The notes beneath the pieces are model-generated. The model worked only from the letters and a program-made list of their open reading frames with translations, was not told the origin of the DNA and searched no databases. The position numbers were made by a program, and so were the translations under genes. Positions 11,777-22,151 of a stretch of DNA of 64,000 bases are shown one piece after another (within the stretch, counting starts at the first letter, position 1; every line of letters begins with the position of its first letter). Where the stretch lies: assembly GCF_000001735.4 (NCBI RefSeq), contig NC_003070.9, positions 13,138,001-13,202,000 of the forward strand. Direction: 5' to 3'. This stretch comes from Arabidopsis thaliana. Taxonomy: Eukaryota > Streptophyta > Magnoliopsida > Brassicales > Brassicaceae.

Positions 11777-12147
11777 ATACTATTTTTGGAAGGTTTATAG
11801 TCTTGTTTAATGACCTTATAAATAACCACATGATCTTTCTCCATACTTTGTCCTCATTCGTATGGTTTTAACAATCCCTTTTCGGAAGATCATCCATCCT
11901 AAAATTACTTTAGCCAAGCACACTTAACTGTGGAGTTCTCTCAGCATGTTTGACCGAAAAGATAAATGCTATTTGGTAGTATAGGTGTCCAATTTAATTC
12001 TTTTGAACCTAACCGCATGCACCACCATATTTTTGAAACTAAGGTGTTATAATTCACCCTCACTAACAAATCATAACGTCTTCGTTGCAAACCAAGACCG
12101 TCACCCCAATGATGTGAGCTTTCTTGACTTCATACACGTATGAATTC

Positions 12148-12160
12148 GGCTCCGATATAA
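12148..12160 (-). promoter_or_regulatory. Primer binding site of the Cassandra-like TRIM
   Basis: The minus-strand sequence TTATATCGGAGCC lies two bases inside the 5' LTR. It matches the initiator-tRNA-Met primer site with three changes. Confidence 0.6.
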
Positions 12161-12162
12161 CT

Positions 12163-12554
12163 TGTAACGCCCTAACCGCCCATACCAGTGGGCCCTACAT
12201 CTTCTCTCGGACCCATGGACCCACCCCTGTCCGATGGTACATTGTTACATTCGAAATATTTTAAAGAGTTGTTTACCGACCCTACAAATCACCAGATGAT
12301 CTTTCTTAATGCTTTCTCTTCATTCGCATAGTTTCGACAATCATTTTTTGGAAGGTCACTATTTTAAAGTTACTCCAGCCCAAATATGCTTAACAGTGGA
12401 GTTCTCTCAGCATATTTAACCAAAGATAAATATACTTTGGTGACATAGATGACCAAATATTTTCTTTTACAATTACCGCATCCACCACCATATTTTAAAA
12501 AACGGAATATTATAAAAGCAAAGAACAGTCTCATCCACCTGAGCTCGAGTAACA
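12163..12554 (-). repeat. 5' LTR of the Cassandra-like TRIM
   Basis: This is the uninterrupted LTR copy, delimited by TGTTAC (minus-strand 5' end at 12554) and GGGCGTTACA (ending at 12163). The 5S-like segment is at about 12340-12450. It aligns along its length with 12068-11777 plus 10290-10196 of the other LTR. Confidence 0.7.
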
Positions 12555-12989
12555 TTAATTGTTAGGATTCGAATTTTAACGTTGTTCTTCAGGTCTTAAA
12601 AATAATATTTAGGCCTAGATTATTTTTTAGACTTGAATTATAACAAAAACAGAGGAGAAATTGTTTGAATATTTTAAACTAAAACCAAGACGAAAAAAAC
12701 TTGGATAATAAGTTGGGTTCGAACAATCAAGATAGTCAAAACTACTATTCAACCTCTAAGCTAAATTAATATAAAAAATGAGTATTTTAGATAATTTTGA
12801 AATTTATATAATTGTAGGAAAAATTGAGATATTATTTAAAAAGAAGTAGTGAAGGATTTTTTTTTAATAATTTGTGTATCTTATGCCATATTGATAAATT
12901 AAAAAAATTCAAATGGATAATTATATAAATTTGAAAGGGATACAATGCAAAAGTTTTGGAAGAACAATTCTTAAATTCACTCCAAGGGA
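12555..12989. other. AT-rich intergenic DNA
   Basis: Nothing recognisable is seen. Confidence 0.4.
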
Positions 12990-13334
12990 TGTTATATAGG
13001 TTAACAAAAATATTTTACAGCGTTTATGTCTCGTTTATTTGCTCTGTTAAAACAAAACGACATCGTCTACTTCAACTTCCTTCTTCCGTTTTCTCTTCTT
13101 TCGATTTGATTTGAGCTGAGGAACATCGTTCGTCTCCTCGCCAGATGGGATTTGAATCGATTCGGCTTCTATAGGATTTGAGATAATGAAATCAATTTGA
13201 GGATTTAGGGTTTAAATTTGTTTCAACAGACAAAACGCCGTCTTTTGTCTAGCAATAAACGACATCGTTTTGTTCTAATAGAGCAGATAAACGGAACATT
13301 AACATCGTAAAAAGTTTTGTTAATCTATTTAACG
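12990..13334. mobile_element. MITE with about 70-bp terminal inverted repeats
   Basis: The left arm at about 12993-13064 (TTAACAAAAATATTTTACAG, then CGTTTAT, TGCTCTGTTA and AAACAAAACGACATCGT) is matched in reverse complement at about 13258-13332 (ACGACATCGTTTTGTTC, AGAGCAGATAAACGG, GTTTTGTTAATC). The roughly 200-bp centre has no coding potential. The superfamily is not clear because no clean target duplication was found. Confidence 0.6.
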
Positions 13335-13879
13335 ACATGACTCAAATGGCAAATCAACAAAAACTTTGTCATTTATTTAGAAAGTCAACAAAAATATTAC
13401 GATTTATTTGTCTTATGTGAAGTTCAAGATTAAATCGTCCCAAATTTAAAGTTGGTGATTTTTTTGACATTTTCCCCTAATAAAACCTCCCTATTTTTTT
13501 TTTCCTTATAGGTCCCTCAAGAACAATAACAACTAACAAAACATCATTGATCTAGGCATCTAGCTCGATGGAATCATCATCTTCCAACCACATGATATGC
13601 CTACGCTCATAACAAATTGTAAGATTAGTGTTTAAGCGCATGCATGTCTCTTGAAGATAGAATCTCCTACATGACGGGATAGAAGAAATCCTTGGAAAAT
13701 TTACTCAAGACTATTAATGGTATCATTTTTCTCGTTTAATTAACTTAATTTTATCATTCATCATTTTTTACTTTATTTTCACTTCTTTTCATGAATTCAT
13801 AATTCTTTTTGTATCTATACATGTATGATTTTCTGCACGTACTAAATCCTGTTATTTGAAACATTTTTGGTGTATCATC

Positions 13880-14923
13880 TAGAGATGTTGTGGTGGGTAA
13901 AAAAGCCCAGCCCGACCTAAACCCAAAATAAACTCGCCCACAAAAAACCCAATTTTAGAAAACCCAGATGGGTTTTTGATTTAGTGGGTAAAGTCCGAAA
14001 AAAACTGATTGTTCCGAGACTACCTGTGGGTACCCAACTTGGTTTTTATCATTTTCTTAGAGTTTATGTTTAACTGTTAATATACTATTATATGTATGTT
14101 GTGTCTATATTTTGCTTATAAATATATTTTAAATTAAATTTATTTTCTGTATTACATATATATTTGATAGGAAAAAGGTTGAATTGCGTTTTTGGCAGGA
14201 AAATGTTAAATTGCGTTTTTTGGGGGAAAAATGTTAAATTGCGTTTTTGGCGGAAAAATGTTAAATATCATTTTTGGCGGGAAAATGTTAAATTGCGTTT
14301 TTGACCGGAAAATGTGAAATCTATTTGGCGGGAAAATGTTGAATGTCGATTTTGGTGGGAAAATGTTAAATTGCATTTTTGGCTGGAAAATGTGAAATCA
14401 TTTTTGGCGGAAAATGTTGAATCCCGTTTTTGGCGGGAAAATGTTGAATTGCGTTTTGGCGGAAAAATGTTGAAGGTCGTTTTTGGCGCGAAAATGTTGA
14501 ATTGTGTTTTGGCGGGAAAATGTTGATTGTCGTTTTTGGCGGGAAAATGTTGAATTGCGTTTTGGCGGGAAAATGTTGATTATCGTTTTTGGCGGGAAAA
14601 TGTTGAATGTCTTTTTTGGCGGGAAAATGTTGAATGTCTTTTTTGGCGGTAAACTGTTAAATCGCGGTTTAGGGGAAAAAATGTGAAATCTTTTTTGACA
14701 AGAAAATGTTGATTCATTTGAAAAGGGACTTAAAAAAACTCGTGAGTACCCATAACCCAATGAGGTAAACCCATATAGGTAAACCCATATGGGTTTTTTT
14801 TATTTGGGTACCCAGCCCATTTTAAACCTGTGTTTTTTTTCCAGAAAAAATAGATCTATGGACTCAAAATTTTATGTGGGTTTTGGGTACCCAGTGGGTT
14901 TTAACCCATCATTAACATCTCTA
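13880..14923. mobile_element. hAT-type MITE carrying an E2F-site minisatellite (element 1)
   Basis: The termini are TAGAGATGTT (13880) and AACATCTCTA (ending 14923), with imperfect inverted continuation (GGTGGGT / ACCCATC). A perfect 8-bp target duplication GTATCATC lies at 13872-13879 and 14924-14931. An 8-bp duplication and TAGAG-type ends are hAT hallmarks. There is no transposase. Most of the interior is a tandem array at 14170-14720. Confidence 0.88.
14170..14720 (+). repeat. Minisatellite of about 28 bp built on E2F consensus sites (array 1)
   Basis: About 19 degenerate units of roughly 26-30 bp share a GTTTTTGGCGGGAAAATGTT-like core. Eight contain the exact 12-mer TTTGGCGGGAAA and one contains TTTGGCGCGAAA (about 14481). 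Both fit the E2F consensus TTTSGCGSSAAA. Frames across the array encode only repeats and are not genes. Confidence 0.9.
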
Positions 14924-15213
14924 GTATCATCTGTGGAATATAACCATGATCATCGAACTAAATTTTTCGTATAGCTAATTATATATATTTGTGTAGTCTA
15001 GTGGTGAATGTACTGTGAACATGTTTCAGTTACAGTCTTTTCGTTCTATCGAACCAATTTTTATTGTAGGCAGTTTGTTAGTATTGTACTGTTTAATATA
15101 ATTCAAGAATATATTTTCAGAATTCAACTCTTTTTTTCTTCTTCTACAGATGTAAATTTCATAATTGACAAACAAAGCAAAACGGTATATATATCTTGAA
15201 AAACCGATCCACA

Positions 15214-16373
15214 AATAATAATCTACTACTAAATGAGCGTCCATCCACTCCATAATGTGTGTGATAATGCGTTTATCAACTGTGTTTGTGGATGTTATAT
15301 AGGTTAGTAGCTTTAAAATAATATATTCACCAATCTCGTATTTTAGATTACCATACCTAGATATTTTCTAACTATCAAACTTAAAATTAACTAGACATGC
15401 ACGGCCCTAATATTCTCTCCCAGGCACGGAATTCAATGAGCCGCTTCCCTTGAAGATATGAGCTTCTTCCTCCGACGTAGCTCCTCCGGTAGCTTCCTTG
15501 TCTATCGGTGCTAGCTGCTAAGGCGAGATCTCTCAGGCGGATCTCTTTTTCCGGTGAGACACCTGAGCTGACTTTCTTTCATATGTTTTCAAGCCACTCT
15601 CGTCGTTTTCCGATGTCTTCGGTTGCTTTCCTTGATCTGAGGCCTCCTCCTGCTCCACCACCGGAGTCTTCTTCTCCGCCGACTCCACCAGAACCACCTG
15701 ACCCCCCTGACCCTCAGATCTGCCTCTCCTTTAATGTATCTCTTGCTCAGTCGCCCTTGACGACGAGTGTCCCTCTCCTTCTTGCAAAGTCACTCAATAG
15801 CTTTGGAGTGCTGCTTCTCGACGAGTCCCTCTTTACAAACTGGTTTGGAGAGATGTTCCCCCATGTTTGCTTGTCCTCCTCGTCCTCTACTTCTTGTAAC
15901 ATGGGAAGGAATTTTATGTTCGTTGAATGTGTGGTTCTTGTTTTGTAGAACTCGGGGTTAACTCAATCGATTTCGATGGGTTTAGATATTCTTGTGTCTA
16001 CATTTTTGCTCTCTTCTAGCATCCTTATCGCCTTGTTGCGATCGCTTACTAAAGTATGCAGATTCTGTCTCGATTTAGCTCGGTTTAAATTTGTCTCATG
16101 GCAGTTTAGACATATTTATTTATTTCAGTTTATCTGGCCAGCTGCCCAAAACTTATTGGTTTTGAATTCCGACCTATGTAGAGAGTTTTATTGGTTCAAT
16201 TTGATCTCGTAGAAGTTTGCTTGAATATTCAAAATGATACTAAGTTAATCACTATTAATTTACTAAATCATACGAGTAAAAATTTGGATTTACGTTAAGC
16301 TTTGAAAACATATTGAGAGGAATCATGAAATCATCTTATGATAATAATGCTATGTTAGGTGAAAGCTCTCTAG
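15214..16373 (+). mobile_element. Unclassified insertion in the HIPP-like pseudogene (possible LINE 5' fragment)
   Basis: The pseudogene exon is interrupted between a GATCCACAAATAATAAT phrase and its continuation CTTGAAAAGATTAT. The insert has a GC-richer frame at 15508-15948 with a strongly proline-rich stretch (PPPAPPPESSSPPTPPEPP at residues 46-64) and no other motif. Such proline-rich leaders occur in plant LINE ORF1 regions, but no poly(A) end, reverse transcriptase or target duplication is visible, so the class is uncertain. Confidence 0.35.
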
Positions 16374-16581
16374 TACTTGAAAAGATTATAAAAGCAGACG
16401 TAGATGTTATTATAGTATGGAGCAATAACGGGCAGAATAAACAGCGAGAGAATCGAAAAAGTATTTGATGGAACAATGTTATGGGTCGAGATACATGAAT
16501 GCTCCTAATGGTTTCTCTAATAATGCACCTAATTATTGGACGAATCAACCTCAGCCATAAAATCAATTGCTCCTCCACCAT

Positions 16582-17180
16582 CAGTGGTGGAGCCATAAAT
16601 ATATGTTACGGGGTCATATATTTGACCGTCACGAAACAAAATGTTCCCATAATATTTTATGCTTATTTTTTCCTAAAACACGAAGTACTATTAGAATTCT
16701 TTTCAAAACGAAGAATAATGTCATTATTTCTATAAACTCCATAAATTGGAGCCCTATTTGAATATAAATTTATATGTTTAAATTAATCTGATATATGGGT
16801 GAGAAGCAAAATTGTATGAAATATATTTATCATATTTTTTCAAGATATTTGTTTATCGAAATTAAATGTATAACCAATGTCTAAAGATAAATCAAAAGAA
16901 GTGTAAAAATTCATTTGTATTTAAAGAGAAAGAGAAGAAAAAAAATGTAGAAAAAGAAACATGAAAATATATGAAAAAATGAGTAAGTGTTAAATATTAC
17001 GTATTAAAAACTTAAAACAATAAACAATTACTCAAAACAAAGTTGAAGAACTAAACATGGGGGTCCTATTAGATATTTCAAGCAAACTAATTCAATTACT
17101 ACTAACATAAGCTTGTAAAAAAAAATTATTAAATTTATGGGGTCAGTTGACCCCTTCCTATCCATGTACCTCCACCACTG
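16582..17180. mobile_element. hAT-type non-autonomous element (CAGTGGTGGA ends)
   Basis: The left end CAGTGGTGGAGCC (16582) and the right end CTCCACCACTG (ending 17180) are inverted repeats of the common plant hAT type. The flanking 8-mers TCCACCAT (16574-16581) and TCCACCGC (17181-17188) match at six of eight positions and are read as an aged target duplication. GGGGTCA and TGACCCC phrases lie subterminally. Removing the element rejoins the proline-rich tail of the HIPP-like pseudogene. Confidence 0.65.
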
Positions 17181-17331
17181 TCCACCGCCATATACACGGC
17201 CACTAGCCCAACCACCGTACAAGTTTCAGCAGAAGGAGCCAGTGGCGAAGATTTTTCCACCTACGCCAACTCCTCCTAAGAACTTTACGATGGGAGATTT
17301 GCAACTAGGATGCATGAGCATGATAATGTAA

Positions 17332-18503
17332 ACTAACTTGTGTTGCACGGTGTTTTGTGTTTTTTTTTTTCATTCTTTTATGTCATATAGTACTTATAGA
17401 TTTGGATTGACAAGCACATCTATCTATTTAGGAGGCACTCTTCCAACTCCATTTAGCTAAACCCGAATAATGGCCAAACCGGAACAATCTTAATCTAAAA
17501 GATCTTTTGAAGTTGAGATATCTCGGATTCTGAATCGAACTAAAATTTAGATTTGTACTTTGATCCTAATTGTCTAATTGACATTCCTAGAAAAACACAA
17601 TTTATTTTTTATTCTTTATTATTTCATCTGTTTACTAATAAGTGTAGTTCAATCAAAAATACGTTGTTTTATTTTATTTGTTGTTTACAATTTTTAATGT
17701 AAAATTTATTATTATTTTTAACTCTTGAAATTCTATTGTTTGATTTTTATTGCTGAACTAATTTAAAGAAATAATTATATACATTTTTCAATAAAATGTC
17801 CTTTCATTTTTCTATGTCTTTTCCGTTCTCTCTTTTCAAGCAGCTCTCAAGTCTATGTAGTTTTTTGGTCGGAGATTAACATTTAGTGCCTCCTATTAGC
17901 TTTGGGCGTTCGGGTATTCGGGTCGGGTTCGGATCGGGTATTTCAGGTTCGGGTATTTCAGGTTTAGAAATTTAAAACCCGTTCGGGTAATTTAAGATTT
18001 TGGGTCGTGTTCGGGTTCGGGTTCGGGTTCGAATTTATTTATATATTGAAATATCAAAATTTCGTATGTAAATCTATTAAATTACTTGAAATTTTCAAAA
18101 ATTTCCAAAATAACACGAGTAGTTTTGCTTAAATATATTTAAAAATATACAAAAATAACTAAAATATCCAAAAAAATCCTAATATTTTCTATATATAAAT
18201 ATAAATATAACTAATATATACTTATATTTGAGATATGTTTGGGTACCTATTCGGATTCAGGTTCGGGTTTTTTGGATTTTGAAGTTTAGACTTTGCGGCG
18301 ATGAAATTGTGATCAAATAACAAAGATTTAGGTTTATCAAGGATCTTTTTATAATTTCAAAGAAAATAATCCAAACTAGTTTCTGAGATTTCTCCTAAAG
18401 TAACGTAAGACTTATCAGAAGAAAGTCAGAAACTAGTTTAGTTTGTTACACAGTCTTGTAGTATCAGAAACCTTCTTAAGTTTGGTCTGAAAATCAGATC
18501 GAG
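17332..18503. other. Intergenic DNA upstream of PDIL5-2
   Basis: Mostly AT-rich. It includes a GGGTTCG-rich block (17905-18275) and the presumed promoter and 5' UTR of PDIL5-2. Confidence 0.4.
17905..18275 (+). repeat. GGGTTCG/TCGGGTATT low-complexity transposon remnant
   Basis: Repeated TTCGGGTTCGGGTTCG-like phrases occur at 17905-18035 and again at 18240-18275. Such GGGTTCG-rich sequence is typical of Brassicaceae non-autonomous elements. Inverted ends could not be matched. Confidence 0.45.
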
Positions 18504-20280
18504 ATGCGTTCGTTAAAGTTACTCCTTTGTTGGATCTCGTTTCTTACGTTATCAATCTCAATCTCTGCATCGTCAGATGATCAATTCACCCTCGACGGAA
18601 CAGTTTTAGAACTCACCGATTCGAATTTCGACTCGGCGATTTCAACTTTCGATTGCATCTTTGTTGATTTCTATGCTCCTTGGTGTGGTCACTGCAAGCG
18701 TCTCAATCCCGAGGTCTTTTCAATTTTATGCTCCCTATAGTAGTACGATCTAGATTTGTATGCTTGCAATTACTTAGTCGAATTTAGGTTATGGCTTCGA
18801 GTTTCTAACCCTAATTGTTTAGCTTTAGTTTAGTTCTGTATTAACTATGTTCTGTTTCAATGGAAAGATGTGGCTTTTGTTATTGATGCTGATTTCTTCT
18901 TGTTGGTTTGGTTGCAGTTAGACGCAGCTGCTCCAATTCTTGCTAAATTGAAGCAGCCTATTGTGATTGCAAAGCTGAATGCTGATAAGTATTCTCGTCT
19001 CGCTCGGAAGATTGAGATTGAGTATGTTTTATAGTTCTGCTATCACCTTAGCTAATTGAATGATTCAAGAGTCCGAAAAGTTTCGATTTTTGATGTTTTA
19101 GTGTTATTCTGTCTTTCTTTTGTGCAGTGCATTTCCGACTCTCATGCTTTATAACCATGGAGTTCCAATGGAGTACTATGGACCAAGGAAAGCAGATTTG
19201 CTTGTGCGTTACTTGAAGAAGTTTGTTGCTCCAGATGTTGCGGTTCTTGAGTCAGACTCAACTGTCAAGGAGTTTGTTGAAGATGCTGGGACATTCTTCC
19301 CTGTGTTTATCGGGTTTGGTTTGAACGAATCGATAATATCAGGATTAGGTCGGAAGTATAAGAAGAAGGCATGGTTTGCTGTTTCAAAGGAAGTTTCAGA
19401 GGATACTATGGTTTCTTATGATTTTGATAAGGCTCCTGCATTAGTTGCCAATCATCCAACTTACAATGAGCATAGCGTGTTTTACGGGCCATTCGAAGGT
19501 CAGTGTTAACTTTCAGTGAGATCTTTCTAAAGTAGATTGAGTGACATGCTTCACCATGTGGTTTTTGTTTGCAGATGGATTCTTGGAGGAATTTGTGAAA
19601 CAGAGTTTTCTTCCTTTGATTCTACCTATTAACCATGACACATTGAAGTTGTTGAAGGACGATGAGAGAAAGATTGTCTTGACGATCGTGGAAGATGAAA
19701 CACACGAAAGCTTGGAGAAACTATACAAAGCATTGAGAGCAGCTGCTCATGCGAACCGCGACCTCGTTTTTGGCTACGTCGGTGTGAAGCAGTTTGAAGA
19801 GTTTGTTGACTCGTTTCATGTAGACAAGAAGACAAATCTGCCTAAGATTGTTGTGTGGGATGGAGATGAAGAGTATGATCAGGTAAACAAAATGGTTTTA
19901 TCAGTATCCGAAATTGCATCAAATTCTTTGTATTAACATACAATATTCAGGTGACGGGTATAGAGACCATAACCCAAGAGGAAGATCATTTGACCCAAGT
20001 GTCTCGGTTTCTAGAGGGCTATAGAGAAGGAAGAACAGAGAAGAAGAAAATCAACGGACCATCGTTCATGGGATTTATCAACTCAATGATTGGGATTAGG
20101 TCAGTGTACATCCTTGTGTTCTTGGTTGCGGTCATTATGATGCTACGGAGCCTCGGTCAAGTTGAGGAGCCTACTGGAGTCCGGACCGCCACAGCAGTCC
20201 GTGAAAGAGTTGATCAGGCCACTACTGTCCCTGAAGATGAAAGCAGTGAGCATAAGCCTAGTGACAAAAAAGAGGACTAG
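18504..20280 (+). CDS. PDIL5-2: Protein disulfide isomerase-like 5-2 (membrane-bound PDI)
   Basis: The CDS is join(18504-18713, 18918-19021, 19128-19498, 19575-19882, 19951-20280), with GT-AG introns and 440 codons before the stop, the length I recall for the Arabidopsis protein (At1g35620). A cleavable signal peptide ([18 protein letters not shown]) leads into one thioredoxin domain with the redox site WCGHC (Cys61 and Cys64) and the usual FYAPW and FPTLMLY motifs. Thioredoxin-fold-like regions without CxxC follow. A single membrane segment ([15 protein letters not shown], about residues 381-398) precedes a short cytosolic tail ending KKED, which fits a KKXX dilysine ER-retrieval signal for a type I membrane protein. 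It should catalyse or assist disulfide formation in the ER. All exons are open and the gene looks functional. Confidence 0.95.
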
Positions 20281-20465
20281 TTTTGTTACACTTGAATGTG
20301 GTATGTTTTTTTTCTTCTTTTATACTTGAAGCTAACTTATATAGTTCATGCTTATTTATCTTCTTTATGGTTAGTCTTTTTGGGTTTTAAACGGATGGTT
20401 GTTCCATTTTATTTATGAATCATTTTGGCTCTCTAGTTGCATATCTTTGGGATGTAATGAGGTAC

Positions 20466-22151
20466 TTACAGATATACTCTGACAACTATTGGTAGATCAT
20501 AAAACGATTGTAGTGAAGTAATAGAGTTCGGACCAGGAGAAATCAAAGGTGTTGTTTCTGATGCTGGTGGTACATCATTTCCTGTTCTTGGATTTTGTTT
20601 ACAAACCGGACAAAAGGATCTACAACGTCCGAGCCAAGAATCGATACACACCGCATGATATTCTGCCCCGAGTAAAAAAAAAAGTTAACAAAACTAGTTT
20701 AAAGAAGCTTATGAAAGATAATTAACCAACTCCAAGTCGAATAGAACAAAATGGGACTTACTGTGTTTGCAAGGTAGGATCCTGAGTATTTCACCAACGC
20801 GATAATCATCAATACATATAGCACAAGTAACAGAAGTCGAACCTTCTTCAAGAACACCGGTATATACTTCAGTCGGCATGCTTTGCAACAAGTCTTTTGG
20901 CATACGAGAATGTCCTTGGCCACCATGATGTAAATCCCTCACATGCTGTCTAATTCGATGCCTACGGACAGAGAAATAAGAGGCTAGGACGGCAGAAATG
21001 ACGAGTAACGATACGAAAGTGATAGCCATGATTGACCAAGATGAAATCCCGAATCCCGGGATGAGCAAGAGCTCCATCTCAGCTCGACTGGTATACTCTT
21101 TAAGTACCTCCCCTGATGTTCTTGTAACAAGCACACCATGTATATAGACACCAGATGAATTTCCTGCCACTATGATTTTGTTTTTTTTCAAGATTATAAC
21201 AACCATCGATTAAAGATGTTTATAACACTCACATAAACATTGAGAACTTATGAACTTACTACGTACTAAGAGCTCCTCATATCTATCGTTATAGACGATC
21301 GCAGCTTTGTATCCAGCTTCCTGCGCATTTCTTATTTTTTCCTCAAAACTACAGCCACCACGGACGATCAATACATACGAGGGCCTAAATTTCGAACCTT
21401 TTTCCGCCATGTTTGTTAAGTACGAGCACGCATCAAGAGGCTCTGCAGCGTACAACAATCCGTATTCTCCCGATCTTCTAACAACTGGTGCTGAAAACAT
21501 GTCAATACAACTTTTTTTATATAAGAAATGTTGTCTAGTGTACACACAATTCTTAAGTAAAAAATATGTTACTGATCGCTCCAAAAATAGAGCGATCTGG
21601 TTAAATATTCAGTAGTCAGTATATAATGATAATGCAAATCATATTGTTTAAGTGAAGTAGTCTCACATTGGAAGTTGGAGAAATTACCAAGTGATATACA
21701 TAAAAGGTTAGCACCAATCTACTCATTGCTAATTGGTTGTGAGTTCCAACCAATAAGCCATGTAATAGTAGTAACTCTGCCGTTCAGATTAAACCTTGTA
21801 AACTAATCTAAGGCTTATATTTTTCTAGTGATCCAAACAACAAACAAAAAAACGTATTAGGATGTCCTACATCGCTTGAAATTAAGATCTTTGGACATTA
21901 TATAAAGGATATAGTAATCATTAACTCTTAAACTAGCTTTTGGGATAAGTTAGTCCATATTCCTAATAAAACGATATATAAGTAAACTAAATCAACGAAA
22001 CAACAAGTAAATAAAACTGAGAAAACTTACTGAAATTTGCTTCGACATCATCAAATGAGAGAAATGTGTTTTTCCCGATCAACGTTACTTTCGAAGAAGC
22101 CAGCTGAGAAATTACCAACAAAGAGAGGATTGTAATCCAACTACCGTTCAT
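20466..22151 (-). CDS. RMR5: RMR-type receptor: PA domain, transmembrane, RING-H2 (copy A)
   Basis: The CDS is complement(join(20466-20662, 20762-21169, 21260-21490, 22031-22151)), 957 bp or 318 residues. A signal peptide begins [21 protein letters not shown] lumenal protease-associated domain follows (about 40-150, with [20 protein letters not shown]). Then come a transmembrane helix (about 160-183) and a cytosolic RING-H2 finger (CAIC at 233 to CPVC at 274, with the CKHKYHAVC core). RMR proteins sort storage proteins to the protein-storage vacuole and may act as E3 ligases. The tandem position next to PDIL5-2 matches At1g35625/At1g35630 (RMR6/RMR5); which copy is which is a guess. An upstream in-frame Met exists (near 22221), but the signal peptide favours the start used. 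Intron 1 (540 bp) holds two repeat relics. Confidence 0.9.
21659..21960 (+). repeat. Two promoter-like repeat remnants in intron 1 of RMR copy A
   Basis: GTCTCACATTG-type and GTCCTACATCG-type boxes (about 21659 and 21864) are each followed by a TATA-like box (ATACATAAAAGG near 21697; TTATATAAAGGA near 21898). This is the layout of a widespread plant repeat whose start resembles the USE/TATA promoter of U-snRNA genes. These sequences are absent from the shorter intron 1 of copy B. Confidence 0.4.

Larger units (their letters stand above)
10196..12554 (-). mobile_element. Cassandra-like TRIM retrotransposon with 5S-rRNA-like LTRs (nested insertion in one LTR)
   Basis: Read on the minus strand, the 5' LTR is 12554-12163 (392 bp, TGTTAC to GTTACA), the internal part 12162-12069 (94 bp), and the 3' LTR runs from 12068 to 10196, split by a retroposon at 11776-10291. 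With the insert removed, the 3' LTR is about 375-385 bp and ends in the same GGGCGTTACA. Directly after the 5' LTR is a primer-binding-like TTATATCGGAGCC (12160-12148), a degenerate form of the initiator-tRNA-Met site TGGTATCAGAGCC. Each LTR holds a stretch resembling 5S rRNA on the minus strand: GGAGTTCT preceded on the plus strand by a CAAGCACACTTAACTG-like phrase (11911-11936; copy 2 near 12384-12405), and a CATCCATCCTA-like phrase at about 11888. Cassandra TRIMs are known for 5S-derived LTRs and no coding capacity, as here. No target duplication could be confirmed. Confidence 0.75.
13569..17331 (+). pseudogene. Heavy-metal-associated (HIPP-like) protein, decayed copy 2 with three insertions
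   Basis: The exon blocks of copy 1 recur in order. A start like MESSSSNHMICL is followed by a stop (13569-13607). HVSLEDRIS appears near 13645. VNFIIDKQSKTVYIS then a stop lies at 15150-15200. LEKIIKADVDVIIVWSNNG lies near 16375-16435, in a frame that then shifts. A proline/tyrosine-rich tail, PPYTRPLAQPPYKFQQKEP, ends with NFTMGDLQLGCMSMIM at 17331. This copy therefore keeps the proline-rich C-terminus that copy 1 lost. Insertions split it at 13880-14923 (hAT MITE), about 15214-16373 (unclassified block) and 16582-17180 (hAT element). Several stops and shifts show it is dead. Confidence 0.65.

Noticed and set aside
10336..11844. Minus-strand frames of 150-180 codons in the poly(A) retroposon
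   Set aside because: They overlap in different frames, lack family motifs and one crosses the target duplication into the Cassandra LTR.
14314..14760. Open frames across the E2F-site array on both strands
   Set aside because: They are produced by the 28-bp repeat (repeated FWRENVE/IFPPKT-type words) and have no independent coding evidence.
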